A DNA stretch of 64,000 nucleotides. Source: Ipomoea triloba. Its lineage: Eukaryota; Streptophyta; Magnoliopsida; Solanales; Convolvulaceae. The notes under the pieces were generated by a model that worked only from the letters and a program-made list of their open reading frames with translations, had not been told where the DNA came from and did not search any database. Numbering within the stretch: the first letter of the stretch is position 1; each line of letters begins with the position of its first letter. Positions 21,801-34,978 of the stretch are shown one piece after another. The translations under genes and the position numbers were made by a program. The stretch lies in NCBI RefSeq assembly GCF_003576645.1, contig NC_044931.1:14136785-14200784 (forward strand), read 5' to 3'.

Positions 21801-24800
21801 CACGAGGACTTCCCAGGGGGTCACCCATCCTAGTACTACTCTCGCCCAAGCACGCTTAACTTCGGAGTTCTGATGGGATCCGGTGCATTAGTGCTGGTAT
21901 GATCGCATCCGTCACGTACTGCGCGCAAAATGTACTTGACCCTCTCTCTCCGCGCAACTTCTCTCGCTTAGCGGTTTAGCGGTTTAAAAGGATAGTACCC
22001 TTAGCGAGCGGTCCAGCGGTTTAAAAGAAAGATTAAAAAGAGGGTGGGGGATGCAACACGAGGACTTCCCAGGGGGTCACCCATCCTAGTACTACTCTCG
22101 CCCAAGCACGCTTAACTTCGGAGTTCTGATGGGATCCGGTGCATTAGTGCTGGTATGATCGCATCCGTCACGTACTGCGCGCAAAATGTACTTGACCCTC
22201 TCTCTCCGCGCAACTTCTCTCGCTTAGCGGTTTAGCGGTTTAAAAGGATAGTACCCTTAGCGAGCGGTCCAGCGGTTTAAAAGAAAGATTAAAAAGAGGG
22301 TGGGGGATGCAACACGAGGACTTCCCAGGGGGTCACCCATCCTAGTACTACTCTCGCCCAAGCACGCTTAACTTCGGAGTTCTGATGGGATCCGGTGCAT
22401 TAGTGCTGGTATGATCGCATCCGTCACGTACTGCGCGCAAAATGTACTTGACCCTCTCTCTCCGCGCAACTTCTCTCGCTTAGCGGTTTAGCGGTTTAAA
22501 AGGATAGTACCCTTAGCGAGCGGTCCAGCGGTTTAAAAGAAAGATTAAAAAGAGGGTGGGGGATGCAACACGAGGACTTCCCAGGGGGTCACCCATCCTA
22601 GTACTACTCTCGCCCAAGCACGCTTAACTTCGGAGTTCTGATGGGATCCGGTGCATTAGTGCTGGTATGATCGCATCCGTCACGTACTGCGCGCAAAATG
22701 TACTTGACCCTCTCTCTCCGCGCAACTTCTCTCGCTTAGCGGTTTAGCGGTTTAAAAGGATAGTACCCTTAGCGAGCGGTCCAGCGGTTTAAAAGAAAGA
22801 TTAAAAAGAGGGTGGGGGATGCAACACGAGGACTTCCCAGGGGGTCACCCATCCTAGTACTACTCTCGCCCAAGCACGCTTAACTTCGGAGTTCTGATGG
22901 GATCCGGTGCATTAGTGCTGGTATGATCGCATCCGTCACGTACTGCGCGCAAAATGTACTTGACCCTCTCTCTCCGCGCAACTTCTCTCGCTTAGCGGTT
23001 TAGCGGTTTAAAAGGATAGTACCCTTAGCGAGCGGTCCAGCGGTTTAAAAGAAAGATTAAAAAGAGGGTGGGGGATGCAACACGAGGACTTCCCAGGGGG
23101 TCACCCATCCTAGTACTACTCTCGCCCAAGCACGCTTAACTTCGGAGTTCTGATGGGATCCGGTGCATTAGTGCTGGTATGATCGCATCCGTCACGTACT
23201 GCGCGCAAAATGTACTTGACCCTCTCTCTCCGCGCAACTTCTCTCGCTTAGCGGTTTAGCGGTTTAAAAGGATAGTACCCTTAGCGAGCGGTCCAGCGGT
23301 TTAAAAGAAAGATTAAAAAGAGGGTGGGGGATGCAACACGAGGACTTCCCAGGGGGTCACCCATCCTAGTACTACTCTCGCCCAAGCACGCTTAACTTCG
23401 GAGTTCTGATGGGATCCGGTGCATTAGTGCTGGTATGATCGCATCCGTCACGTACTGCGCGCAAAATGTACTTGACCCTCTCTCTCCGCGCAACTTCTCT
23501 CGCTTAGCGGTTTAGCGGTTTAAAAGGATAGTACCCTTAGCGAGCGGTCCAGCGGTTTAAAAGAAAGATTAAAAAGAGGGTGGGGGATGCAACACGAGGA
23601 CTTCCCAGGGGGTCACCCATCCTAGTACTACTCTCGCCCAAGCACGCTTAACTTCGGAGTTCTGATGGGATCCGGTGCATTAGTGCTGGTATGATCGCAT
23701 CCGTCACGTACTGCGCGCAAAATGTACTTGACCCTCTCTCTCCGCGCAACTTCTCTCGCTTAGCGGTTTAGCGGTTTAAAAGGATAGTACCCTTAGCGAG
23801 CGGTCCAGCGGTTTAAAAGAAAGATTAAAAAGAGGGTGGGGGATGCAACACGAGGACTTCCCAGGGGGTCACCCATCCTAGTACTACTCTCGCCCAAGCA
23901 CGCTTAACTTCGGAGTTCTGATGGGATCCGGTGCATTAGTGCTGGTATGATCGCATCCGTCACGTACTGCGCGCAAAATGTACTTGACCCTCTCTCTCCG
24001 CGCAACTTCTCTCGCTTAGCGGTTTAGCGGTTTAAAAGGATAGTACCCTTAGCGAGCGGTCCAGCGGTTTAAAAGAAAGATTAAAAAGAGGGTGGGGGAT
24101 GCAACACGAGGACTTCCCAGGGGGTCACCCATCCTAGTACTACTCTCGCCCAAGCACGCTTAACTTCGGAGTTCTGATGGGATCCGGTGCATTAGTGCTG
24201 GTATGATCGCATCCGTCACGTACTGCGCGCAAAATGTACTTGACCCTCTCTCTCCGCGCAACTTCTCTCGCTTAGCGGTTTAGCGGTTTAAAAGGATAGT
24301 ACCCTTAGCGAGCGGTCCAGCGGTTTAAAAGAAAGATTAAAAAGAGGGTGGGGGATGCAACACGAGGACTTCCCAGGGGGTCACCCATCCTAGTACTACT
24401 CTCGCCCAAGCACGCTTAACTTCGGAGTTCTGATGGGATCCGGTGCATTAGTGCTGGTATGATCGCATCCGTCACGTACTGCGCGCAAAATGTACTTGAC
24501 CCTCTCTCTCCGCGCAACTTCTCTCGCTTAGCGGTTTAGCGGTTTAAAAGGATAGTACCCTTAGCGAGCGGTCCAGCGGTTTAAAAGAAAGATTAAAAAG
24601 AGGGTGGGGGATGCAACACGAGGACTTCCCAGGGGGTCACCCATCCTAGTACTACTCTCGCCCAAGCACGCTTAACTTCGGAGTTCTGATGGGATCCGGT
24701 GCATTAGTGCTGGTATGATCGCATCCGTCACGTACTGCGCGCAAAATGTACTTGACCCTCTCTCTCCGCGCAACTTCTCTCGCTTAGCGGTTTAGCGGTT

Positions 24801-27800
24801 TAAAAGGATAGTACCCTTAGCGAGCGGTCCAGCGGTTTAAAAGAAAGATTAAAAAGAGGGTGGGGGATGCAACACGAGGACTTCCCAGGGGGTCACCCAT
24901 CCTAGTACTACTCTCGCCCAAGCACGCTTAACTTCGGAGTTCTGATGGGATCCGGTGCATTAGTGCTGGTATGATCGCATCCGTCACGTACTGCGCGCAA
25001 AATGTACTTGACCCTCTCTCTCCGCGCAACTTCTCTCGCTTAGCGGTTTAGCGGTTTAAAAGGATAGTACCCTTAGCGAGCGGTCCAGCGGTTTAAAAGA
25101 AAGATTAAAAAGAGGGTGGGGGATGCAACACGAGGACTTCCCAGGGGGTCACCCATCCTAGTACTACTCTCGCCCAAGCACGCTTAACTTCGGAGTTCTG
25201 ATGGGATCCGGTGCATTAGTGCTGGTATGATCGCATCCGTCACGTACTGCGCGCAAAATGTACTTGACCCTCTCTCTCCGCGCAACTTCTCTCGCTTAGC
25301 GGTTTAGCGGTTTAAAAGGATAGTACCCTTAGCGAGCGGTCCAGCGGTTTAAAAGAAAGATTAAAAAGAGGGTGGGGGATGCAACACGAGGACTTCCCAG
25401 GGGGTCACCCATCCTAGTACTACTCTCGCCCAAGCACGCTTAACTTCGGAGTTCTGATGGGATCCGGTGCATTAGTGCTGGTATGATCGCATCCGTCACG
25501 TACTGCGCGCAAAATGTACTTGACCCTCTCTCTCCGCGCAACTTCTCTCGCTTAGCGGTTTAGCGGTTTAAAAGGATAGTACCCTTAGCGAGCGGTCCAG
25601 CGGTTTAAAAGAAAGATTAAAAAGAGGGTGGGGGATGCAACACGAGGACTTCCCAGGGGGTCACCCATCCTAGTACTACTCTCGCCCAAGCACGCTTAAC
25701 TTCGGAGTTCTGATGGGATCCGGTGCATTAGTGCTGGTATGATCGCATCCGTCACGTACTGCGCGCAAAATGTACTTGACCCTCTCTCTCCGCGCAACTT
25801 CTCTCGCTTAGCGGTTTAGCGGTTTAAAAGGATAGTACCCTTAGCGAGCGGTCCAGCGGTTTAAAAGAAAGATTAAAAAGAGGGTGGGGGATGCAACACG
25901 AGGACTTCCCAGGGGGTCACCCATCCTAGTACTACTCTCGCCCAAGCACGCTTAACTTCGGAGTTCTGATGGGATCCGGTGCATTAGTGCTGGTATGATC
26001 GCATCCGTCACGTACTGCGCGCAAAATGTACTTGACCCTCTCTCTCCGCGCAACTTCTCTCGCTTAGCGGTTTAGCGGTTTAAAAGGATAGTACCCTTAG
26101 CGAGCGGTCCAGCGGTTTAAAAGAAAGATTAAAAAGAGGGTGGGGGATGCAACACGAGGACTTCCCAGGGGGTCACCCATCCTAGTACTACTCTCGCCCA
26201 AGCACGCTTAACTTCGGAGTTCTGATGGGATCCGGTGCATTAGTGCTGGTATGATCGCATCCGTCACGTACTGCGCGCAAAATGTACTTGACCCTCTCTC
26301 TCCGCGCAACTTCTCTCGCTTAGCGGTTTAGCGGTTTAAAAGGATAGTACCCTTAGCGAGCGGTCCAGCGGTTTAAAAGAAAGATTAAAAAGAGGGTGGG
26401 GGATGCAACACGAGGACTTCCCAGGGGGTCACCCATCCTAGTACTACTCTCGCCCAAGCACGCTTAACTTCGGAGTTCTGATGGGATCCGGTGCATTAGT
26501 GCTGGTATGATCGCATCCGTCACGTACTGCGCGCAAAATGTACTTGACCCTCTCTCTCCGCGCAACTTCTCTCGCTTAGCGGTTTAGCGGTTTAAAAGGA
26601 TAGTACCCTTAGCGAGCGGTCCAGCGGTTTAAAAGAAAGATTAAAAAGAGGGTGGGGGATGCAACACGAGGACTTCCCAGGGGGTCACCCATCCTAGTAC
26701 TACTCTCGCCCAAGCACGCTTAACTTCGGAGTTCTGATGGGATCCGGTGCATTAGTGCTGGTATGATCGCATCCGTCACGTACTGCGCGCAAAATGTACT
26801 TGACCCTCTCTCTCCGCGCAACTTCTCTCGCTTAGCGGTTTAGCGGTTTAAAAGGATAGTACCCTTAGCGAGCGGTCCAGCGGTTTAAAAGAAAGATTAA
26901 AAAGAGGGTGGGGGATGCAACACGAGGACTTCCCAGGGGGTCACCCATCCTAGTACTACTCTCGCCCAAGCACGCTTAACTTCGGAGTTCTGATGGGATC
27001 CGGTGCATTAGTGCTGGTATGATCGCATCCGTCACGTACTGCGCGCAAAATGTACTTGACCCTCTCTCTCCGCGCAACTTCTCTCGCTTAGCGGTTTAGC
27101 GGTTTAAAAGGATAGTACCCTTAGCGAGCGGTCCAGCGGTTTAAAAGAAAGATTAAAAAGAGGGTGGGGGATGCAACACGAGGACTTCCCAGGGGGTCAC
27201 CCATCCTAGTACTACTCTCGCCCAAGCACGCTTAACTTCGGAGTTCTGATGGGATCCGGTGCATTAGTGCTGGTATGATCGCATCCGTCACGTACTGCGC
27301 GCAAAATGTACTTGACCCTCTCTCTCCGCGCAACTTCTCTCGCTTAGCGGTTTAGCGGTTTAAAAGGATAGTACCCTTAGCGAGCGGTCCAGCGGTTTAA
27401 AAGAAAGATTAAAAAGAGGGTGGGGGATGCAACACGAGGACTTCCCAGGGGGTCACCCATCCTAGTACTACTCTCGCCCAAGCACGCTTAACTTCGGAGT
27501 TCTGATGGGATCCGGTGCATTAGTGCTGGTATGATCGCATCCGTCACGTACTGCGCGCAAAATGTACTTGACCCTCTCTCTCCGCGCAACTTCTCTCGCT
27601 TAGCGGTTTAGCGGTTTAAAAGGATAGTACCCTTAGCGAGCGGTCCAGCGGTTTAAAAGAAAGATTAAAAAGAGGGTGGGGGATGCAACACGAGGACTTC
27701 CCAGGGGGTCACCCATCCTAGTACTACTCTCGCCCAAGCACGCTTAACTTCGGAGTTCTGATGGGATCCGGTGCATTAGTGCTGGTATGATCGCATCCGT

Positions 27801-30800
27801 CACGTACTGCGCGCAAAATGTACTTGACCCTCTCTCTCCGCGCAACTTCTCTCGCTTAGCGGTTTAGCGGTTTAAAAGGATAGTACCCTTAGCGAGCGGT
27901 CCAGCGGTTTAAAAGAAAGATTAAAAAGAGGGTGGGGGATGCAACACGAGGACTTCCCAGGGGGTCACCCATCCTAGTACTACTCTCGCCCAAGCACGCT
28001 TAACTTCGGAGTTCTGATGGGATCCGGTGCATTAGTGCTGGTATGATCGCATCCGTCACGTACTGCGCGCAAAATGTACTTGACCCTCTCTCTCCGCGCA
28101 ACTTCTCTCGCTTAGCGGTTTAGCGGTTTAAAAGGATAGTACCCTTAGCGAGCGGTCCAGCGGTTTAAAAGAAAGATTAAAAAGAGGGTGGGGGATGCAA
28201 CACGAGGACTTCCCAGGGGGTCACCCATCCTAGTACTACTCTCGCCCAAGCACGCTTAACTTCGGAGTTCTGATGGGATCCGGTGCATTAGTGCTGGTAT
28301 GATCGCATCCGTCACGTACTGCGCGCAAAATGTACTTGACCCTCTCTCTCCGCGCAACTTCTCTCGCTTAGCGGTTTAGCGGTTTAAAAGGATAGTACCC
28401 TTAGCGAGCGGTCCAGCGGTTTAAAAGAAAGATTAAAAAGAGGGTGGGGGATGCAACACGAGGACTTCCCAGGGGGTCACCCATCCTAGTACTACTCTCG
28501 CCCAAGCACGCTTAACTTCGGAGTTCTGATGGGATCCGGTGCATTAGTGCTGGTATGATCGCATCCGTCACGTACTGCGCGCAAAATGTACTTGACCCTC
28601 TCTCTCCGCGCAACTTCTCTCGCTTAGCGGTTTAGCGGTTTAAAAGGATAGTACCCTTAGCGAGCGGTCCAGCGGTTTAAAAGAAAGATTAAAAAGAGGG
28701 TGGGGGATGCAACACGAGGACTTCCCAGGGGGTCACCCATCCTAGTACTACTCTCGCCCAAGCACGCTTAACTTCGGAGTTCTGATGGGATCCGGTGCAT
28801 TAGTGCTGGTATGATCGCATCCGTCACGTACTGCGCGCAAAATGTACTTGACCCTCTCTCTCCGCGCAACTTCTCTCGCTTAGCGGTTTAGCGGTTTAAA
28901 AGGATAGTACCCTTAGCGAGCGGTCCAGCGGTTTAAAAGAAAGATTAAAAAGAGGGTGGGGGATGCAACACGAGGACTTCCCAGGGGGTCACCCATCCTA
29001 GTACTACTCTCGCCCAAGCACGCTTAACTTCGGAGTTCTGATGGGATCCGGTGCATTAGTGCTGGTATGATCGCATCCGTCACGTACTGCGCGCAAAATG
29101 TACTTGACCCTCTCTCTCCGCGCAACTTCTCTCGCTTAGCGGTTTAGCGGTTTAAAAGGATAGTACCCTTAGCGAGCGGTCCAGCGGTTTAAAAGAAAGA
29201 TTAAAAAGAGGGTGGGGGATGCAACACGAGGACTTCCCAGGGGGTCACCCATCCTAGTACTACTCTCGCCCAAGCACGCTTAACTTCGGAGTTCTGATGG
29301 GATCCGGTGCATTAGTGCTGGTATGATCGCATCCGTCACGTACTGCGCGCAAAATGTACTTGACCCTCTCTCTCCGCGCAACTTCTCTCGCTTAGCGGTT
29401 TAGCGGTTTAAAAGGATAGTACCCTTAGCGAGCGGTCCAGCGGTTTAAAAGAAAGATTAAAAAGAGGGTGGGGGATGCAACACGAGGACTTCCCAGGGGG
29501 TCACCCATCCTAGTACTACTCTCGCCCAAGCACGCTTAACTTCGGAGTTCTGATGGGATCCGGTGCATTAGTGCTGGTATGATCGCATCCGTCACGTACT
29601 GCGCGCAAAATGTACTTGACCCTCTCTCTCCGCGCAACTTCTCTCGCTTAGCGGTTTAGCGGTTTAAAAGGATAGTACCCTTAGCGAGCGGTCCAGCGGT
29701 TTAAAAGAAAGATTAAAAAGAGGGTGGGGGATGCAACACGAGGACTTCCCAGGGGGTCACCCATCCTAGTACTACTCTCGCCCAAGCACGCTTAACTTCG
29801 GAGTTCTGATGGGATCCGGTGCATTAGTGCTGGTATGATCGCATCCGTCACGTACTGCGCGCAAAATGTACTTGACCCTCTCTCTCCGCGCAACTTCTCT
29901 CGCTTAGCGGTTTAGCGGTTTAAAAGGATAGTACCCTTAGCGAGCGGTCCAGCGGTTTAAAAGAAAGATTAAAAAGAGGGTGGGGGATGCAACACGAGGA
30001 CTTCCCAGGGGGTCACCCATCCTAGTACTACTCTCGCCCAAGCACGCTTAACTTCGGAGTTCTGATGGGATCCGGTGCATTAGTGCTGGTATGATCGCAT
30101 CCGTCACGTACTGCGCGCAAAATGTACTTGACCCTCTCTCTCCGCGCAACTTCTCTCGCTTAGCGGTTTAGCGGTTTAAAAGGATAGTACCCTTAGCGAG
30201 CGGTCCAGCGGTTTAAAAGAAAGATTAAAAAGAGGGTGGGGGATGCAACACGAGGACTTCCCAGGGGGTCACCCATCCTAGTACTACTCTCGCCCAAGCA
30301 CGCTTAACTTCGGAGTTCTGATGGGATCCGGTGCATTAGTGCTGGTATGATCGCATCCGTCACGTACTGCGCGCAAAATGTACTTGACCCTCTCTCTCCG
30401 CGCAACTTCTCTCGCTTAGCGGTTTAGCGGTTTAAAAGGATAGTACCCTTAGCGAGCGGTCCAGCGGTTTAAAAGAAAGATTAAAAAGAGGGTGGGGGAT
30501 GCAACACGAGGACTTCCCAGGGGGTCACCCATCCTAGTACTACTCTCGCCCAAGCACGCTTAACTTCGGAGTTCTGATGGGATCCGGTGCATTAGTGCTG
30601 GTATGATCGCATCCGTCACGTACTGCGCGCAAAATGTACTTGACCCTCTCTCTCCGCGCAACTTCTCTCGCTTAGCGGTTTAGCGGTTTAAAAGGATAGT
30701 ACCCTTAGCGAGCGGTCCAGCGGTTTAAAAGAAAGATTAAAAAGAGGGTGGGGGATGCAACACGAGGACTTCCCAGGGGGTCACCCATCCTAGTACTACT

Positions 30801-32798
30801 CTCGCCCAAGCACGCTTAACTTCGGAGTTCTGATGGGATCCGGTGCATTAGTGCTGGTATGATCGCATCCGTCACGTACTGCGCGCAAAATGTACTTGAC
30901 CCTCTCTCTCCGCGCAACTTCTCTCGCTTAGCGGTTTAGCGGTTTAAAAGGATAGTACCCTTAGCGAGCGGTCCAGCGGTTTAAAAGAAAGATTAAAAAG
31001 AGGGTGGGGGATGCAACACGAGGACTTCCCAGGGGGTCACCCATCCTAGTACTACTCTCGCCCAAGCACGCTTAACTTCGGAGTTCTGATGGGATCCGGT
31101 GCATTAGTGCTGGTATGATCGCATCCGTCACGTACTGCGCGCAAAATGTACTTGACCCTCTCTCTCCGCGCAACTTCTCTCGCTTAGCGGTTTAGCGGTT
31201 TAAAAGGATAGTACCCTTAGCGAGCGGTCCAGCGGTTTAAAAGAAAGATTAAAAAGAGGGTGGGGGATGCAACACGAGGACTTCCCAGGGGGTCACCCAT
31301 CCTAGTACTACTCTCGCCCAAGCACGCTTAACTTCGGAGTTCTGATGGGATCCGGTGCATTAGTGCTGGTATGATCGCATCCGTCACGTACTGCGCGCAA
31401 AATGTACTTGACCCTCTCTCTCCGCGCAACTTCTCTCGCTTAGCGGTTTAGCGGTTTAAAAGGATAGTACCCTTAGCGAGCGGTCCAGCGGTTTAAAAGA
31501 AAGATTAAAAAGAGGGTGGGGGATGCAACACGAGGACTTCCCAGGGGGTCACCCATCCTAGTACTACTCTCGCCCAAGCACGCTTAACTTCGGAGTTCTG
31601 ATGGGATCCGGTGCATTAGTGCTGGTATGATCGCATCCGTCACGTACTGCGCGCAAAATGTACTTGACCCTCTCTCTCCGCGCAACTTCTCTCGCTTAGC
31701 GGTTTAGCGGTTTAAAAGGATAGTACCCTTAGCGAGCGGTCCAGCGGTTTAAAAGAAAGATTAAAAAGAGGGTGGGGGATGCAACACGAGGACTTCCCAG
31801 GGGGTCACCCATCCTAGTACTACTCTCGCCCAAGCACGCTTAACTTCGGAGTTCTGATGGGATCCGGTGCATTAGTGCTGGTATGATCGCATCCGTCACG
31901 TACTGCGCGCAAAATGTACTTGACCCTCTCTCTCCGCGCAACTTCTCTCGCTTAGCGGTTTAGCGGTTTAAAAGGATAGTACCCTTAGCGAGCGGTCCAG
32001 CGGTTTAAAAGAAAGATTAAAAAGAGGGTGGGGGATGCAACACGAGGACTTCCCAGGGGGTCACCCATCCTAGTACTACTCTCGCCCAAGCACGCTTAAC
32101 TTCGGAGTTCTGATGGGATCCGGTGCATTAGTGCTGGTATGATCGCATCCGTCACGTACTGCGCGCAAAATGTACTTGACCCTCTCTCTCCGCGCAACTT
32201 CTCTCGCTTAGCGGTTTAGCGGTTTAAAAGGATAGTACCCTTAGCGAGCGGTCCAGCGGTTTAAAAGAAAGATTAAAAAGAGGGTGGGGGATGCAACACG
32301 AGGACTTCCCAGGGGGTCACCCATCCTAGTACTACTCTCGCCCAAGCACGCTTAACTTCGGAGTTCTGATGGGATCCGGTGCATTAGTGCTGGTATGATC
32401 GCATCCGTCACGTACTGCGCGCAAAATGTACTTGACCCTCTCTCTCCGCGCAACTTCTCTCGCTTAGCGGTTTAGCGGTTTAAAAGGATAGTACCCTTAG
32501 CGAGCGGTCCAGCGGTTTAAAAGAAAGATTAAAAAGAGGGTGGGGGATGCAACACGAGGACTTCCCAGGGGGTCACCCATCCTAGTACTACTCTCGCCCA
32601 AGCACGCTTAACTTCGGAGTTCTGATGGGATCCGGTGCATTAGTGCTGGTATGATCGCATCCGTCACGTACTGCGCGCAAAATGTACTTGACCCTCTCTC
32701 TCCGCGCAACTTCTCTCGCTTAGCGGTTTAGGTGTTTAAAAGGATAGTACCCTTAGCGAGCGGTCCAGCGGTTTAAAAGAAAGATTAAAAAGAGGGTG

Positions 32799-32918
32799 GG
32801 GGATGCAACACGAGGACTTCCCAGGGGGTCACCCATCCTAGTACTACTCTCGCCCAAGCACGCTTGACTTCGGAGTTCTGATGGGATCCGGGGCATTAGT
32901 GCTGGTATGATCGCATCC
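32799..32918 (-). rRNA. 5S rRNA gene, variant (A27C, T53C)
   Basis: This is the first gene of the variant island and is full length. A27C is shared with the five truncated copies further on, and T53C lies in the A box. Confidence 0.95.
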
Positions 32919-33054
32919 GTCACGTACTGCGCGCAAAATGTACTTGACCCTCTCTCTCCGCGCAACTTCTCTCGCTTAGCGGTTTAGCGGTTTAAAAGGA
33001 TAGTACCCTTAGCGAGCGGTCCAGCGGTTTAAAAGAAAGATTAAAAAGAGGGTG

Positions 33055-33174
33055 GGGGATGCAACACGAGGACTTCCCAGGGGGTCACCCATCCTAGTAC
33101 TACTCTCGCCCAAGCACGCTTAACTTCGGAGTTCTGATGGGATCCGGTGCATTAGTGCTGGTATGATCGCATCC
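33055..33174 (-). rRNA. 5S rRNA gene, standard sequence
   Basis: This full-length copy matches consensus. A small spacer change (AACTTATCTCG) lies on its 5' side. Confidence 0.96.
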
Positions 33175-33310
33175 GTCACGTACTGCGCGCAAAATGTACT
33201 TGACCCTCTCTCTCCGCGCAACTTATCTCGCTTAGCGGTTTAGCGGTTTAAAAGGATAGTACCCTTAGCGAGCGGTCCAGCGGTTTAAAAGAAAGATTAA
33301 AAAGAGGGTG

Positions 33311-33430
33311 GGGGATGCAACACGAGGACTTCCCAGGGGGTCACCCATCCTAGTACTACTCTCGCCCAAGCACGTTCAACTTCGGAGTCCTGATGGGATT
33401 CGATGCATTAGTGCTGGTATGATCGCATCC
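33311..33430 (-). rRNA. 5S rRNA gene, diverged variant shared with 40482
   Basis: This is a full-length copy with C28T, G31A, A42G, A54G and G56A. The last two are in the A box and the BamHI site is lost. Its 5' flank reads CTCACTTAG where the standard has CTCGCTTAG. A nearly identical set of changes recurs at 40482-40601, 7171 bp away. Confidence 0.95.
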
Positions 33431-33566
33431 GTCACGTACTGCGCGCAAAATGTACTTGACCCTCTCTATCCGCGCAACTTCTCTCACTTAGCGGTTTAGC
33501 GGTTTAAAAGGATAGTACCCTTAGCGAGCGGTCCAGCGGATTAAAAGAAAGATTAAAAAGAGGGTG

Positions 33567-33686
33567 GGGGATGCAACACGAGGACTTCCCAGGGGGTCAC
33601 CCATCCTAGTACTACTCTCGCCCAAGCACGCTTAACTTCGGAGTTCTGATGGGATCCGGTGCATTAGTGCTGGTATGATCGCATCC
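33567..33686 (-). rRNA. 5S rRNA gene, standard sequence
   Basis: This full-length copy matches the consensus. The spacer on its 3' side has AGCGGATTAA instead of AGCGGTTTAA. Confidence 0.96.
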
Positions 33687-33822
33687 GTCACGTACTGCGC
33701 GCAAAATGTACTTGACCCTCTCTCTCCGCGCAACTTCTCTCGCTTAGCGGTTTAGTGGTTTAAAAGGATAGTATCCTTAGCGAGCGGTCCAGCGGTTTAA
33801 AAGAAAGATTAAAAAGAGGGTG

Positions 33823-33942
33823 GGGGATGCAACACGAGGACTTCCCAGGGGGTCACCCATCCTAGTACTACTCTCGCCCAAGCACGCTTAACTTCGGAGT
33901 TCTGATGGGATCCGGTGCATTAGTGCTGGTATGATCGCATCC
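33823..33942 (-). rRNA. 5S rRNA gene, standard sequence
   Basis: This full-length copy matches the consensus. The spacer on its 3' side has TTTAGTGGTTT and GATAGTATCC. Confidence 0.96.
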
Positions 33943-34078
33943 GTCACGTACTGCGCGCAAAATGTACTTGACCCTCTCTCTCCGCGCAACTTCTCTCGCT
34001 TAGCGGTTTAGCGGTTTAAAAGGATAGTACCCTTAGCGAGCGGTCCAGCGGTTTAAAAGAAAGATTAAAAAGAGGGTG

Positions 34079-34198
34079 GGGGATGCAACACGAGGACTTC
34101 CCAGGGGGTCACCCATCCTAGTACTACTCTCGCCAAAGCACGCTTCACTTCGGAGTTCTGATGGGATCCGGTGCATTAGTGCTGGTATGATCGCATCC
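34079..34198 (-). rRNA. 5S rRNA gene, variant (T53G, G64T), last of a compound unit
   Basis: This full-length gene has two A box changes. Its 3' side has the normal terminator. Its 5' side keeps only 56-57 bp of spacer before the first truncated gene, so any read-through from the five truncated copies would enter this gene. The proximal flank carries GTAAC at -5 to -1 and a further change in the GCGCGC run. Confidence 0.93.
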
Positions 34199-34255
34199 GT
34201 TACGTACTACGCGCAAAATGTACTTGACCCTCTCTCTCCGCGCAACTTCTCTCGC

Positions 34256-34354
34256 CCCAGGGGGTCACCCATCCTAGTACTACTCTCGCCAAAGCACGCT
34301 TCACTTCGGAGTTCTGATGGGATCCGGGGCATTAGGGCTGGTATGATCGCATCC
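34256..34354 (-). pseudogene. 3'-truncated 5S rRNA gene, copy 1 of 5
   Basis: Gene positions 1-99 are kept and 100-120 lost, so the 3' strand of helix I is missing. The internal promoter is present but altered (T53G, G64T), along with A27C and A19C. There is no T-run at its 3' side. The first T4 met downstream lies about 20 nt before the next gene. Confidence 0.93.
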
Positions 34355-34411
34355 GTCACGTACTGCGCGCAAAATGTACTTGACCCTCTCTCTCCGCGCA
34401 ACTTCTCTCGC

Positions 34412-34510
34412 CCCAGGGGGTCACCCATCCTAGTACTACTCTCGCCAAAGCACGCTTCACTTCGGAGTTCTGATGGGATCCGGGGCATTAGGGCTGGTAT
34501 GATCGCATCC
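34412..34510 (-). pseudogene. 3'-truncated 5S rRNA gene, copy 2 of 5
   Basis: It reads the same as copy 1, with the same junction and the same substitutions. Confidence 0.93.
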
Positions 34511-34567
34511 GTCACGTACTGCGCGCAAAATGTACTTGACCCTCTCTCTCCGCGCAACTTCTCTCGC

Positions 34568-34666
34568 CCCAGGGGGTCACCCATCCTAGTACTACTCTCG
34601 CCAAAGCACGCTTCACTTCGGAGTTCTGATGGGATCCGGGGCATTAGGGCTGGTATGATCGCATCC
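34568..34666 (-). pseudogene. 3'-truncated 5S rRNA gene, copy 3 of 5
   Basis: It reads the same as copies 1 and 2. Confidence 0.93.
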
Positions 34667-34723
34667 GTCACGTACTGCGCGCAAAATGTACTTGACCCTC
34701 TCTCTCCGCGCAACTTCTCTCGC

Positions 34724-34822
34724 CCCAGGGGGTCACCCATCCTAGTACTACTCTCGCCAAAGCACGCTTCACTTCGGAGTTCTGATGGGATCCGGGGCAT
34801 TAGGGCTGGTATGATCGCATCC
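34724..34822 (-). pseudogene. 3'-truncated 5S rRNA gene, copy 4 of 5
   Basis: It reads the same as copies 1 to 3. Confidence 0.93.
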
Positions 34823-34879
34823 GTCACGTACTGCGCGCAAAATGTACTTGACCCTCTCTCTCCGCGCAACTTCTCTCGC

Positions 34880-34978
34880 CCCAGGGGGTCACCCATCCTA
34901 GTACTACTCTCGCCAAAGCACGCTTCACTTCGGAGTTCTGATGGGATCCGGGGCATTAGGGCTGGTATGATCGCATCC
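34880..34978 (-). pseudogene. 3'-truncated 5S rRNA gene, copy 5 of 5
   Basis: It has the same gene fragment as copies 1-4. It is the only one with a complete normal spacer on its 5' side (right of 34978), so it is the transcriptionally first unit of the block. Confidence 0.93.

Larger units (their letters stand above)
12573..32796 (-). rRNA. Homogeneous block 1: 79 standard 5S rRNA genes
   Basis: There are 79 consecutive 256-bp units. The genes lie on the minus strand at 12575+256k to 12694+256k for k = 0 to 78, the last being 32543-32662. The 120-nt gene starts GGATGCGATCATACC and ends TTGCATCCCC. 5S rRNA is a structural RNA of the large ribosomal subunit and is transcribed by RNA polymerase III with TFIIIA. 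I read no base difference between units until 32732, where the last spacer has GGTGTTT instead of GCGGTTT. Such identity over 20.2 kb means very recent amplification or conversion, or a consensus or gap-filling artefact. Confidence 0.97.
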
